A stretch of DNA of 64,000 nt, taken from positions 186,001 through 250,000 of the forward strand of contig NZ_JAFFSU010000008.1 of NCBI RefSeq assembly GCF_017948455.1. Reading direction: 5' to 3'. Position numbers and translations under genes: made by a program. The notes below the pieces were generated by a model. It searched no databases. It was not told where the DNA came from and saw only the letters and a program-made list of their open reading frames with translations. The DNA is from Streptomyces sp. GESEQ-4. Its GTDB lineage: Bacteria > Actinomycetota > Actinomycetes > Streptomycetales > Streptomycetaceae. This document shows positions 1 through 8,266 of the stretch, one piece after another (the first letter of the stretch is position 1; every line of letters starts with the position of its first letter).

Positions 1-488
1 GGCGTCCCCGGCCGGCCGCGCAGCCACAGCCGGTCGACCAGCGCGACCAGCGGTGCGCCCTGGCCCCCGGCGGCGATGTCGCGCGGCCGGAAGTCGGCGA
101 CCACCGGCAGCCCGGTCGCCTCGGCGATCCAGGCGGGCTGCCCGAGCTGAAGCGTGCCGTGCACCCGCCCCTCCGCCACCCAGTGGTAGACGGTCTGCCC
201 GTGTGAGGCGACCAACTCGGCCCGCCCCTCGCACAGTTCACGGTCGGCCCGCACGGCCGCCGCCGCGAACGCCTGCCCGACCCGCGTGTCCAGCCGGCAC
301 ACCTCCGCCATCGTGACGGCACCCGGCGGCAGCGCCACCGCCAGCGCGTCCCGCAGCTCCGCGTCATACGGCTCACTCACCATCCCGAGCCGCTTCAGCA
401 CCAGCGTGTCCCCGACGAGCTCCAACTCGGCCGCCGCCGCGTCGATGGCGTCGTACGACGTGCCCGACATCAGACCGATCACCCGCAT
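1..488 (-). CDS. anmK: Anhydro-N-acetylmuramic acid kinase, N-terminal part (cut by window edge)
   Basis: The gene enters on the minus strand with ATG at 488 and runs off the left edge, so only about 162 N-terminal residues are visible. The start reads MRVIGLMSGTSYDAID, the phosphate-binding loop of the AnmK family, although the usual Gly after Asp in that loop is Ala here. A second family segment, HGQTVYHW, follows. AnmK phosphorylates and hydrates 1,6-anhydro-MurNAc released during peptidoglycan turnover, returning it to cytoplasmic sugar metabolism. The gene is divergent from the large ATPase gene starting at 708, with about 220 nt between them in which I see no further gene. Confidence 0.9.
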   Translation of the reverse strand, partial: MRVIGLMSGTSYDAIDAAAAELELVGDTLVLKRLGMVSEPYDAELRDALAVALPPGAVTMAEVCRLDTRVGQAFAAAAVRADRELCEGRAELVASHGQTVYHWVAEGRVHGTLQLGQPAWIAEATGLPVVADFRPRDIAAGGQGAPLVALVDRLWLRGRPGT

Positions 489-707
489 CGTCTCAACTCG
501 CCTTGCTCCTCGAAAGTCGCCTTCGTTCCCACGAGTATTGACGGTGCGTCACCTTCGCAACAGCAGGTGGCACGCCGTCCGCGTCGTCCGCGGGCCCGCG
601 CTGTCACCCGTGACGGGAACAGCTCCCCGGACCCGCCCGCACCGCGCCGACCGGAGGGCTACGCTCGGGTTCGGTACGTCGTTCGGGCGACTTGGGGAGG
701 TAGCGGG

Positions 708-3392
708 ATGACGGAGGTAGGGCCCACGGCGGCCGCCTCGGCTCCCCTGTGGGAGCGCGACCGGGAGATCGCCGCCGTGGAGGAGGCGCTCACCACGCTG
801 CGCGCGGACCGCTCGTCCTCGGGCAGCCTCCTGGTGTTCCGGGGCGAGGCCGGACTCGGCAAGACCGCGCTGCTGGCCCAGACCCGCCGCATCGCCGAGG
901 CACGCGGCTGCACGGTCTGGTCGGCCCGCGGCGGCGAGACCCTGAAGTCCGTCCCCTTCAATGTCGTACGACAACTGCTGCAGCCCGCGCTGGTGTCGCT
1001 GATGCCGGAGGAGGCGCGCGAATACCTCGGCGACTGGTACGACATCGCCGGCCCCGCCCTCGGCATCACCGACCCCGGCGACCGGCACGCCGACCCGCAG
1101 GGCGTGTGCGACGGCCTGGTCGCCGCGGTGCGCCGGCTGGCCCGGCGCGACTGGCCGCTCGTGCTGCTGATCGACGACGCCCACTGGGCCGACCAGGAGA
1201 CCCTGCGCTGGCTCGCCGCCTTCGCCGAACGCCTCGACGACCTGTCCGTCCTGGTCGTCGTGGCCCGCCGCCCCGGCGAGGTCGCCGCCGACAGCGCCCG
1301 CTACCTCGACGCGGTCGCCGCGGCGGCGGGCGCACCGGTCACCAACCTGAGCGCCCTGACCCCGGACGCGACCGCGGGCCTCACCCGCGCCACCGTCGGC
1401 CCGCACGCCGACGCCCCGTTCTGCCGCGAGGTCTGGGCCGTCACCGGCGGCAACCCCTACGAGACCGTAGAACTCCTCGCCAAGGTCCAGGACAGCGAAC
1501 TCGAACCCGTCGAGGCCCAGGCCGCCGAACTGCGCGCCCTGAACCGCTCGGCCCGCGGCGGCGGCCTCGTCGCCCGCCTGGAGGGACTCGGCGTCGACGC
1601 CACCCGGTTCGCCTGGGCCGCCGCGATCCTCGGCGCGGACATCTCCATCGACCTGGTCGCCCGGCTCGCCACCATGAGCCACGGCCAAGCCGTGCGCTGC
1701 GCCGAACTGCTGTGCAACGCCCGCATCCTCACCGAACCCGACCCGGCGACCGCCCGCGCCGGCGACAGCGGCCTGGAGTTCGTGCATCCGCTGATCGCGA
1801 CCGCCGTCTACAACTCCATCCCGCCCGCCCTGTGCACCGCGATGCACGGCATCGCCGCCCAGGTCGTCACCGACTCCGGCCGTGGCGCCGCGGCCGCCTC
1901 CCGGCACCTTCTCCTGGTCCACCCGGACGACGACGAGGAAGTCGTCGAGCAGCTGCGCGAGGCGGCCCGCGAACACCTCGCCGTCGGCGCCCCCGACGCG
2001 GCCCGCCGCTGCCTTGACCGCGCCCTGGTGGAGCCGCCGCTGCCCGAGGTCCACGCGCGCGTGCTCTACGAACTGGGCTGTGCCACGCTGCTGACCGCGC
2101 CCGCCACCACCATCCACCACCTCCAGTCCGCGCTCGCCATGCCCGGCCTCGACGGCGCCGAACGCGTGGACGCCGTCTTCCGGCTCTCTCAGGCGCTCCT
2201 CCACAACGACCAGCTGGAGGAGGCCGTCCGCACGGTCGAGGCGGAAGCCGCCCGGCACGAGGAGGGCCCGGCCAAGCTGCGCCTGCAAGCCGTGCAGTAC
2301 ATGTGGGAGGGCATCTACGCGGGCGAGACGACCACCCCGGGCCGCTCCGAGCGGCTCGCCGGGCTCGCCGCGACCTGCACCGGCAAGGACAACTCCGAGC
2401 GTGCCCTGCTGATGCTGCGCGGCTTCGACGCCATGACCCACGGTGAGAACGCCGAGGAGGTCGTCGACCTGTGCGACCGCTCCCTCGTCAACGGCCGGCT
2501 CGCCCCCGGACTCGGCTGGACCGACACCGAGTGGGGCCTCGAACTGCTGCTGATGCTGGCCAACTCGTACGCCTACACCGACCGCCTCGACCGCGCCGAC
2601 GCCCTCTACACGGAGGCCCTGCGCGCCTACGAGTCCGCGGGCTGGAGCGGCGGCCACCTCGCCCTCGCGCACGCCTACGTCGGTCTCGGCCACCGCAGAA
2701 GGGGCCGCCTCCGGGAGGCGGAGACATCCCTGCGCGAGGGGCTGCGGCTGGCCGAGCGCGTGGGCCGCGGTCTTCCCCTGTACTGGACGGCGACCTGCAA
2801 CCTCGTCGACACGCTGCTCGCCCGCGGCCACGTCGACGAGGCCTGGTCGATCGCCGAGCAGCACGGCTTCGGGCCGCCCTACCCGTCCACCATCGTCATC
2901 CCAGACCCGCGCTCCGTACGCGGCCGTCTCCTGCTCGCGACCGGCCACACGAAGGACGGCATCAACGAGCTGGAGGCCGCGGAGAAGGCGGCGACCGTGC
3001 GGGGCCACCACAACCCGGTGATGGTCCCCTGGGCCGTCGACCTGGCCCGGGCCCTCGCCACCGAGGACCCGGTCCGCGCCGCCCGGCTCGCCTCCGACGC
3101 CCGCCGCCAGGCCGAGCGGTTCGGCACGGACACCGCGATTGGCGAGGCCTTGCGCTGTGCCGCGGCCCTGGAGACCGGGCAGCGCGCGGTCCGGCTTGCC
3201 GCCCAGGCGGTCGCCTACCTGGAGGCTTCGCCGTGCCAGTACGAGCATGCTGCCGCTCGTGTCGAGTACGGCATCGCTGCGAGGTCGGTGTCCGAACTTA
3301 ACCGGGGGTTGGCGCTGGCGCGTTCTTGCGGGGCCGATGGGTTGGTGGCCCAGGCGCGAGAAGTGCTTGAGACGGGGCGCGGGTTGCGGTGA
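708..3392 (+). CDS. Large AAA/STAND-type ATPase resembling a LAL regulator but lacking the LuxR HTH
   Basis: The protein is 894 aa. ATG 708 was chosen over an in-frame upstream start at 567 because GGGGAGG lies eight nt before it. Near residues 40-50 is a Walker A-like loop (GEAGLGKTALL), and near residue 155 a Walker B (LLIDDAHWAD), typical of the MalT/LAL class of signalling ATPases. The C-terminal half is alanine- and leucine-rich helical repeats of TPR character. LAL regulators normally end in a LuxR-type helix-turn-helix of about 65 residues. This one stops in the linker, after AREVLETGRGLR, so direct DNA binding is not expected. Possible roles are a ligand-sensing ATPase acting through a partner, or a truncated regulator. 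A conserved interspersed element begins right after the stop codon. Confidence 0.8.
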   Translation: MTEVGPTAAASAPLWERDREIAAVEEALTTLRADRSSSGSLLVFRGEAGLGKTALLAQTRRIAEARGCTVWSARGGETLKSVPFNVVRQLLQPALVSLMPEEAREYLGDWYDIAGPALGITDPGDRHADPQGVCDGLVAAVRRLARRDWPLVLLIDDAHWADQETLRWLAAFAERLDDLSVLVVVARRPGEVAADSARYLDAVAAAAGAPVTNLSALTPDATAGLTRATVGPHADAPFCREVWAVTGGNPYETVELLAKVQDSELEPVEAQAAELRALNRSARGGGLVARLEGLGVDATRFAWAAAILGADISIDLVARLATMSHGQAVRCAELLCNARILTEPDPATARAGDSGLEFVHPLIATAVYNSIPPALCTAMHGIAAQVVTDSGRGAAAASRHLLLVHPDDDEEVVEQLREAAREHLAVGAPDAARRCLDRALVEPPLPEVHARVLYELGCATLLTAPATTIHHLQSALAMPGLDGAERVDAVFRLSQALLHNDQLEEAVRTVEAEAARHEEGPAKLRLQAVQYMWEGIYAGETTTPGRSERLAGLAATCTGKDNSERALLMLRGFDAMTHGENAEEVVDLCDRSLVNGRLAPGLGWTDTEWGLELLLMLANSYAYTDRLDRADALYTEALRAYESAGWSGGHLALAHAYVGLGHRRRGRLREAETSLREGLRLAERVGRGLPLYWTATCNLVDTLLARGHVDEAWSIAEQHGFGPPYPSTIVIPDPRSVRGRLLLATGHTKDGINELEAAEKAATVRGHHNPVMVPWAVDLARALATEDPVRAARLASDARRQAERFGTDTAIGEALRCAAALETGQRAVRLAAQAVAYLEASPCQYEHAAARVEYGIAARSVSELNRGLALARSCGADGLVAQAREVLETGRGLR

Positions 3393-3482
3393 GCGCGCCG
3401 CGGAGAGTGCGGCGAACGGCTGTCGAGCGGCTGCGGCGGCGTCGTGGCTGGTCGCGCAGTTCCCCGCGCCCCTTTGGGGCGC
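3393..3482 (+). repeat. Interspersed 3'-end element, copy 1 (long form)
   Basis: This is one of five related elements in the window. The core at 3431-3482 runs CTGCGG, then GTCGTGGCTGGTCGCGCAGT, then a perfect 7-bp hairpin GCGCCCC-ttt-GGGGCGC at 3466-3482. The core begins 38 nt after the stop codon of the upstream gene, and those 38 nt are also recognisably similar to the same stretch in copies 3 and 4. The element points the same way as the upstream gene and ends against the stop codon of the convergent dehydrogenase gene. A role as transcript end is likely. Confidence 0.85.
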
Positions 3483-3483
3483 T

Positions 3484-4275
3484 TCAGGTGCTCAGCAACT
3501 GGTCGGTGACCGTCGCCAGGCGCTTGCGTACCTCGTGGTCGTACGTCGCCGCGTGCGCCCGCGCTGGACGCGTTCCGTCGAAGTAGCCGCCCGTGCCCAG
3601 GTCCTGTGTGGCGAGGGCCAGTACGCCGGGGGCGCCGTCGGCGATCGAGGTCATCGGGGCGATGCCGCCCTCGCGGACCATCGCCGTGTCCATGAAGGTC
3701 GCGGGGTGCAGGACGTTGGCGGACACGCCGGTGCCGTCGAGTTCCTCGGCGAGCGTGAACGTATGGGCGGCTAGTGCGAACTTGGCGCGGCAGTATGCGG
3801 CGAAACCGTCGTAGCCGCGGGTGAACTCGGGGTCGTCGAAGTCGAGCGGCTCCTGGCCGGCCGACCCGACGTTGACGATCCGGGCGGGCGGGTTCGCGCG
3901 CAGGACCGGCAGCAGGGCGCGGGTCAGTTCGACCGGGGCCAAGTAGTCGACCGCCAGCCGCAGTTCGTGGCCGTCGGCGCTCAGCTCCCGTCCGGAGCCG
4001 CGCGGTCCTGAGCCCACGCCGGCGTTGTTGATCAGCACGTCCAGCTCGGTGTGGGCGGCGGCGACCCGGGCTCCCAGGTCGCGCACCTGGGCCAGCGAGG
4101 CCAGATCAGCGACGAACCCCTCGGCGGCGCCCTCCGTGCGCAACTCGGCGACCAACCGCTCCGTACGGCCCGGATCGCGGCCGTGGGCCAGGACCAGGTG
4201 TCCGGAGCGGACCAGTTCGAAGGCGATGTACCGGCCGAGACCGGAGGTGGCGCCGGTGATCAGGATGGTGGACAT
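3484..4275 (-). CDS. Short-chain dehydrogenase/reductase (SDR)
   Basis: This 263-aa protein is a classical SDR. It has the N-terminal nucleotide-binding motif TGATSGLG at residues 7-14, the NNAG motif, and an active-site Tyr in YCRAK. A basic residue (GRDPGR) after the second strand suggests NADP(H) preference. The substrate cannot be read from sequence; many such Streptomyces proteins are annotated only as NAD(P)-dependent oxidoreductases. The start is ATG 4275. A TACGGT hexamer six nt upstream could be a -10 box giving a leaderless transcript. It lies just downstream of the pca operon in the same direction, 70 nt after pcaL, but need not be part of it. Confidence 0.88.
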   Translation of the reverse strand: MSTILITGATSGLGRYIAFELVRSGHLVLAHGRDPGRTERLVAELRTEGAAEGFVADLASLAQVRDLGARVAAAHTELDVLINNAGVGSGPRGSGRELSADGHELRLAVDYLAPVELTRALLPVLRANPPARIVNVGSAGQEPLDFDDPEFTRGYDGFAAYCRAKFALAAHTFTLAEELDGTGVSANVLHPATFMDTAMVREGGIAPMTSIADGAPGVLALATQDLGTGGYFDGTRPARAHAATYDHEVRKRLATVTDQLLST

Positions 4276-4345
4276 GCCTTCACCGTAGGCACATGGGCCA
4301 GCGCTCTGCTTGATGCTGTTGAGGCTACGACCGGCAGGGTCACCC

Positions 4346-5464
4346 TCAGCCGGTTTCGTCCTCCTCGGCCAGAACCCGCTGGGCCGCCGCGAAGGCCGCG
4401 TTCGCCGCCGGCACCCCGCAGTACACCGCGGTCTGCAGCAGCACCGCGCCGATCTCCTCCGGGGTCAGCCCGTTGCGCCGCGCCGCCCGCACATGCATGG
4501 CCAGCTCGTCGTAGTGCCCGTGGGCGACCAGCGCCGTCAGCGTGATCATGCTGCGCTCGCGGCGCGAGAGCGTCGGGTCGGTCCAGATCTCGCCCCAGGC
4601 GTAGCGCGAGATGAAGTCCTGGAAGCGGGCGGTGAAGGGGGTCTGGCGGTCCTGCGCCCGGTCGACGTGCGCGTCGCCGAGCACCTCGCGCCGCACCTCC
4701 ATGCCACGCGGGGCGGAACCGTCGAAGTGCGCCCGCAGGGCGGTGAGCACGGCCTCGGGGCACTGGGCGGGCGCCAGATGCGAGGCGCCGGGGATCTCCA
4801 CGAGGGCGGCACCCGGCACCGCGTCCGCGATCTCCCGCAGATGCACGGGTGGCGTCGCGGTGTCCTCGCGTCCGGCGATCAGCAGGGTGGGCGCGGAGAT
4901 CTCGGGCAGCCGGTCCCGGATGTCGAAGGCGGCGAGCGCGTCGCACAGGGCGGCGTACGCGCCGGGATCGCTCTCCCGCATGTCCTGGACCAGCCGGGGC
5001 ACGGTGAACCCCGCCGTGAACCAGCGCTCGTTCGCGCTCTCCGCGAGCCCCGCCACCCCTTCCGCCCGCACCAGCGCGGCCCGTTCCTCCCACGGCTTGG
5101 AGCCGCCGTAGTGGGAGGACGAGCAGATCACCGCGAGGGACTCCACCCGCTCGGGGTGGTGCACCGCGAGATGCAGCCCCACCGAACCGCCGATCGAGAC
5201 ACCCGCGTAACGGAACCGCTCGATGCCGAGCGAGTCGGCGAGGGCCAGCACCAGGTCGGCGAGATCACCTATGGTCGCCCCCGCCGCGATCAGATCGGCC
5301 GCCGAGCCGCCCTGCCCCGGCAGGTCCCAGCGGATCACCCGATGTGTGACGGACAGCTCGGGCGCGACCTTGTCCCACAGGGCGTACGAGGTGCCGACCG
5401 AGGGTCCGAGAAGCAGCGGGGGTGCGGAAGCGGGGCCTTCGGCAAGGTGGTTGAGGAGTTTCAA
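4346..5464 (-). CDS. pcaL: Bifunctional 3-oxoadipate enol-lactonase / 4-carboxymuconolactone decarboxylase
   Basis: This 372-aa fusion carries out two consecutive steps of the protocatechuate branch. Residues about 1-245 form an alpha/beta hydrolase with nucleophile Ser90 in GVSIGG, the enol-lactonase (PcaD activity). Residues about 255-372 form a carboxymuconolactone decarboxylase domain (PcaC activity), recognisable from RYAWGEIW and LAMHVRAARRNG. The start is TTG 5464, and its first bases overlap the pcaB stop as TTGA, so translation is probably coupled. Fused PcaL is known from Streptomyces and Rhodococcus. It is the last pca gene of the operon. Confidence 0.94.
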   Translation of the reverse strand: MKLLNHLAEGPASAPPLLLGPSVGTSYALWDKVAPELSVTHRVIRWDLPGQGGSAADLIAAGATIGDLADLVLALADSLGIERFRYAGVSIGGSVGLHLAVHHPERVESLAVICSSSHYGGSKPWEERAALVRAEGVAGLAESANERWFTAGFTVPRLVQDMRESDPGAYAALCDALAAFDIRDRLPEISAPTLLIAGREDTATPPVHLREIADAVPGAALVEIPGASHLAPAQCPEAVLTALRAHFDGSAPRGMEVRREVLGDAHVDRAQDRQTPFTARFQDFISRYAWGEIWTDPTLSRRERSMITLTALVAHGHYDELAMHVRAARRNGLTPEEIGAVLLQTAVYCGVPAANAAFAAAQRVLAEEDETG

Positions 5465-6756
5465 CGTCGCTCCAAAGCGCGGTCGGTGAGGGCTCCGGCG
5501 GAGCCGGTGTAGTGGGTGGGGTCCAGGTCGACGTCCCGCAGCTCCGGCGCCTCGGCGAGCGGGCGCCCCTCGGACGCCAGCCGGGTGAGCAGTTCCTTCG
5601 CGCGGGCCCGGCCCAGGACCGGGGCCAGCTCGGCGGACAGCCGTTCCGAGACGATCAACCCATGGGTGAGATCAAGGTGTTCGCGCATGACATCGTGCCT
5701 GACCCGCAGCCCCTCGGCCAGCTCCACGGCGTCCCGGGCGGCCCCGCCGGCCAACCGCAGCAGCTCCCTCAGCGGCTCCCACTCGGCGTGCCAGGCCCCG
5801 GCCGGCCGCTCGTCCTCCGCCGCCAGCGACCCGTACAGCGTGGCGGCGAGCTGAGGTGCCCGGCGCGCGGCGGCGGCGATGAGGGTGGACCGTACCGGAT
5901 TGGACTTGTGCGGCATGGCGGACGAGCCCCCGCCGCTGCCCTCCGTGACCTCGGCGATCTCGGTGCGGGAGAGGGTGAGGACATCGACGGCGATCTTGCC
6001 GAGCGCGCCCGCCGTGAAGGCGAGACATGCGGCGAGATCGGCGATGGGTGTCCGCAGGGTGTGCCAGGGCAACAGGGGCGCCCGCAGGCCGAGTTCGCGC
6101 GCGTAGGCCTCCGGGAGAGACACGGCGTCCTCGGCTCCGTACGCCCCGAAGGCCGCCAACGTCCCGGCGGCGCCCCCGAGTTGTGCGGGCAGGCCGTCCC
6201 GTACGGCGGTCACCCGGTCCCGTGCGTCGAGCACCAGCGACCGCCACCCGGCCGCCTTCAGCCCGAACGTCGTCGGTACGGCGTGCTGCGTGAGCGTCCG
6301 TCCCGGCATCGGGGAGTCACGGTGCTCGACGGCCAGGCGGGCCAGCGCCCGTTCCGTGCGGCCGAGGTCGGTGAGGAGGAGGTCCAGGGTGCGGGCGGCG
6401 ACCAGCATCGTCGCCGTGTCCATGATGTCCTGGCTGGTCGCGCCCCGGTGGACGTAGGGGCCGTACTCCTCGCCGACCGCCCTGGTCAGATCCGCGACCA
6501 GGGGGATGACCGGATTACCGCCGCCCCGCGCGCGCTCGGCGATCGAGGCCACATCGAAGCGCCCGGCGTCCGCCGCCTCCGTCACCGCGTCAGCGGCCTC
6601 CTCCGGGGCGAGCCCCAGCGCGGCCTGGGCGCGCGTCAGCGCCGCTTCCGCGTCGAGCAGCGCCGTCAGATAAGCGCCGTCGCCGGTGGCCTTTGCGGCG
6701 GGGGAGCCTGCCCACCCGGGGGCGAGCAGGCCGGTGTCGGGTTCGGCAGCTGTCAC
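5461..6756 (-). CDS. pcaB: 3-carboxy-cis,cis-muconate cycloisomerase
   Basis: The protein is 431 aa from GTG 6756 and belongs to the fumarase/aspartase superfamily. The signature loop GSSAMPHKSNPV is present at about residues 270-281, and TSQDIMDTA matches the family's second conserved region. It cycloisomerises beta-carboxy-cis,cis-muconate to gamma-carboxymuconolactone, the substrate of the PcaL decarboxylase domain. The start overlaps the stop of pcaG (GTGA) and the stop overlaps the start of pcaL, so the three genes are translationally linked. An in-frame extension upstream to 6963 exists but would overlap pcaG and is rejected. Confidence 0.95.
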   Translation of the reverse strand: MTAAEPDTGLLAPGWAGSPAAKATGDGAYLTALLDAEAALTRAQAALGLAPEEAADAVTEAADAGRFDVASIAERARGGGNPVIPLVADLTRAVGEEYGPYVHRGATSQDIMDTATMLVAARTLDLLLTDLGRTERALARLAVEHRDSPMPGRTLTQHAVPTTFGLKAAGWRSLVLDARDRVTAVRDGLPAQLGGAAGTLAAFGAYGAEDAVSLPEAYARELGLRAPLLPWHTLRTPIADLAACLAFTAGALGKIAVDVLTLSRTEIAEVTEGSGGGSSAMPHKSNPVRSTLIAAAARRAPQLAATLYGSLAAEDERPAGAWHAEWEPLRELLRLAGGAARDAVELAEGLRVRHDVMREHLDLTHGLIVSERLSAELAPVLGRARAKELLTRLASEGRPLAEAPELRDVDLDPTHYTGSAGALTDRALERR

Positions 6757-7358
6757 TGGAACTCCAGGAAGACCGTTTCGCCTTCGCCTTGAAGGCGGAT
6801 GTCGAAACGGTATGTGCCGTTGCCCCCGTCCGTGGCGATCAGCGTGTCGCGTCGGTCCTGGTCCAGCCGCGCCAGCAGCGGATCGGCGGCCAGCGCGGCC
6901 TCGTCGCCCGGCAGATAGATCCGGGTGAACAGATGCACCAGCAGCCCGCGCGCGAACACGCACACACTGATGTACGGCGCACTCTGCCCGCGCGCCCCGG
7001 GCCGCAGCGTCCGCGCGCTCCAGTGCCCGTTGGCATCCGTCTGGATCCGCCCCCAGCCGGTGAACTCCACGCCGTTACGCCCCAGGAAGCCACCGCTCGC
7101 CGGGTCGCGCCGCATCGAACCGTCGACCTGCGGCACATTGCCGTCCGGGTCGGCGCCCCACAGCTCCACGAACGCGTCCGGCAGCGGCTTGCCCTCCCCG
7201 TCCAGCACATATCCCTGCAGCGCGATCGTGTCCGGGTGGCCGATCGGCGCGATGTCGCCGCCGCCGGGGAAGGGCAGGGCATGACCGTAGAAGGGGCCGA
7301 CCGTGTGCGACGGGGTAGGAAGCACGGCCTCGGGATTGCTCGTGTCGATCTTCGTCAT
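6753..7358 (-). CDS. pcaG: Protocatechuate 3,4-dioxygenase, alpha subunit
   Basis: This 201-aa alpha subunit belongs to the intradiol ring-cleavage dioxygenases. It starts MTKIDTSNPEAVLPTPSHTV and contains the GPFYGHALPFPGG segment typical of PcaG. The alpha subunit does not supply the iron ligands; those come from PcaH. Together they cleave protocatechuate to beta-carboxy-cis,cis-muconate using O2. The gene begins six nt after the pcaH stop and its own stop overlaps the pcaB start. Confidence 0.95.
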   Translation of the reverse strand: MTKIDTSNPEAVLPTPSHTVGPFYGHALPFPGGGDIAPIGHPDTIALQGYVLDGEGKPLPDAFVELWGADPDGNVPQVDGSMRRDPASGGFLGRNGVEFTGWGRIQTDANGHWSARTLRPGARGQSAPYISVCVFARGLLVHLFTRIYLPGDEAALAADPLLARLDQDRRDTLIATDGGNGTYRFDIRLQGEGETVFLEFQ

Positions 7359-7364
7359 CGTGGG

Positions 7365-8138
7365 TCAGCGTCCCTCTTCGATCCAGGTGGCGTTCGGTCC
7401 GTCGAGCACGATGTCCCAGTGGTAGCCCATCGAGAACTCCGGCACCGACAGGCTGTGGTCGTACGTCGCCACCAGCCGCTGCCGGGCCGCGTCGTCCGTC
7501 ACCGACTGGATGATCGGGTCGTACGGGAACAACGGATCGCTCGGGAAGTACATCTGCGTCACCAACCGCTGCGTGAACGCCGACCCGAAGATCGAGAAGT
7601 GGATGTGCGCCGGCCGCCAGGCGTTGAGGTGCTGGCGCCACGGGTACGGGCCCGGCTGGATGGTGGTGAACGAGTAGAACCCGCCGTCGTCGGACAGCGT
7701 GCGCCCCACACCCGTGAAGTTCGGATCCAGCGGCGCGTCGTGCTGCTCACGCTGATGCGCGTACCGGCCCGCCGAGTTGGCCTGCCAGATCTCGATCAGC
7801 TGCCCCCGAATCGGCCGCCCGTCCCGGTCCAGCAACCGCCCGGACACAGTGATCCGCTCACCGATCGGCTCCCCGTTGTGCTGCCGGGTCAGGTCATGGT
7901 CGATCTCAGTGATGTCCCGCTCCCCGAAGGCCGGGGAGGCCAACTCCACCAGCTCCGGATCCTGAGACACATCGATGGCGACCGGCGGCTGCTTCGGGTG
8001 CCGGAGAACCGAGGACCGGTACGGGGCATAGTCACGGCGCGGCTGATGCTCGACGGGAGCCCCGTCGGCGACACGCTTTTCATAGGCGGCGTGCTCGGCG
8101 GCGATTTCTTGGTCGATGTCGTGCTGGGTGAGTGTCAT
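7365..8138 (-). CDS. pcaH: Protocatechuate 3,4-dioxygenase, beta (iron) subunit
   Basis: This 257-aa protein is the catalytic beta subunit. Candidate Fe(III) ligands are visible: a Tyr in GRYAHQRE, a Tyr in PGPYPW, and the His pair of RPAHIHFS, matching the Tyr2-His2 site of intradiol dioxygenases. ATG 8138 is preceded by AAGGA. The 128 nt between the pcaF stop and this start is the only sizeable gap inside the operon, and it contains interspersed element copy 2, which could reduce read-through from pcaIJF into pcaHGBL. Confidence 0.95.
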   Translation of the reverse strand: MTLTQHDIDQEIAAEHAAYEKRVADGAPVEHQPRRDYAPYRSSVLRHPKQPPVAIDVSQDPELVELASPAFGERDITEIDHDLTRQHNGEPIGERITVSGRLLDRDGRPIRGQLIEIWQANSAGRYAHQREQHDAPLDPNFTGVGRTLSDDGGFYSFTTIQPGPYPWRQHLNAWRPAHIHFSIFGSAFTQRLVTQMYFPSDPLFPYDPIIQSVTDDAARQRLVATYDHSLSVPEFSMGYHWDIVLDGPNATWIEEGR

Positions 8139-8191
8139 GGGGGAGTTCCTTGAGCTTCCTGACGGTCACGTGAAAACAGGGGGCGGCACAA

Positions 8192-8266
8192 CGCCCCGTT
8201 AGGGGCGCGGGGAACTGCGCGACCAGCCACAACGGGCCCGCAGCCTCCGAACAACCAGAGGACCCC
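8192..8266 (-). repeat. Interspersed 3'-end element, copy 2 (short form), inside the pca operon
   Basis: On the minus strand this reads CTGCGGGCCCGTTGTGGCTGG, then GTCGCGCAGTTCCCC, then a hairpin with CGCCCC and GGGGCG arms around TAAC (8192-8207). The core (8192-8243) starts 23 nt after the pcaF stop. Those 23 nt resemble the corresponding stretch of copy 5, a shorter version of the 38-nt stretch in copies 1, 3 and 4. It is the only copy lying between two genes of one operon. Confidence 0.85.

Noticed and set aside
549..3248. 899-aa minus-strand ORF opposite the LAL-like ATPase gene
   Set aside because: It is Gly/Val/Arg-rich shadow coding produced by GC-rich third positions, with no motifs, while the plus strand has Walker motifs and a ribosome site.
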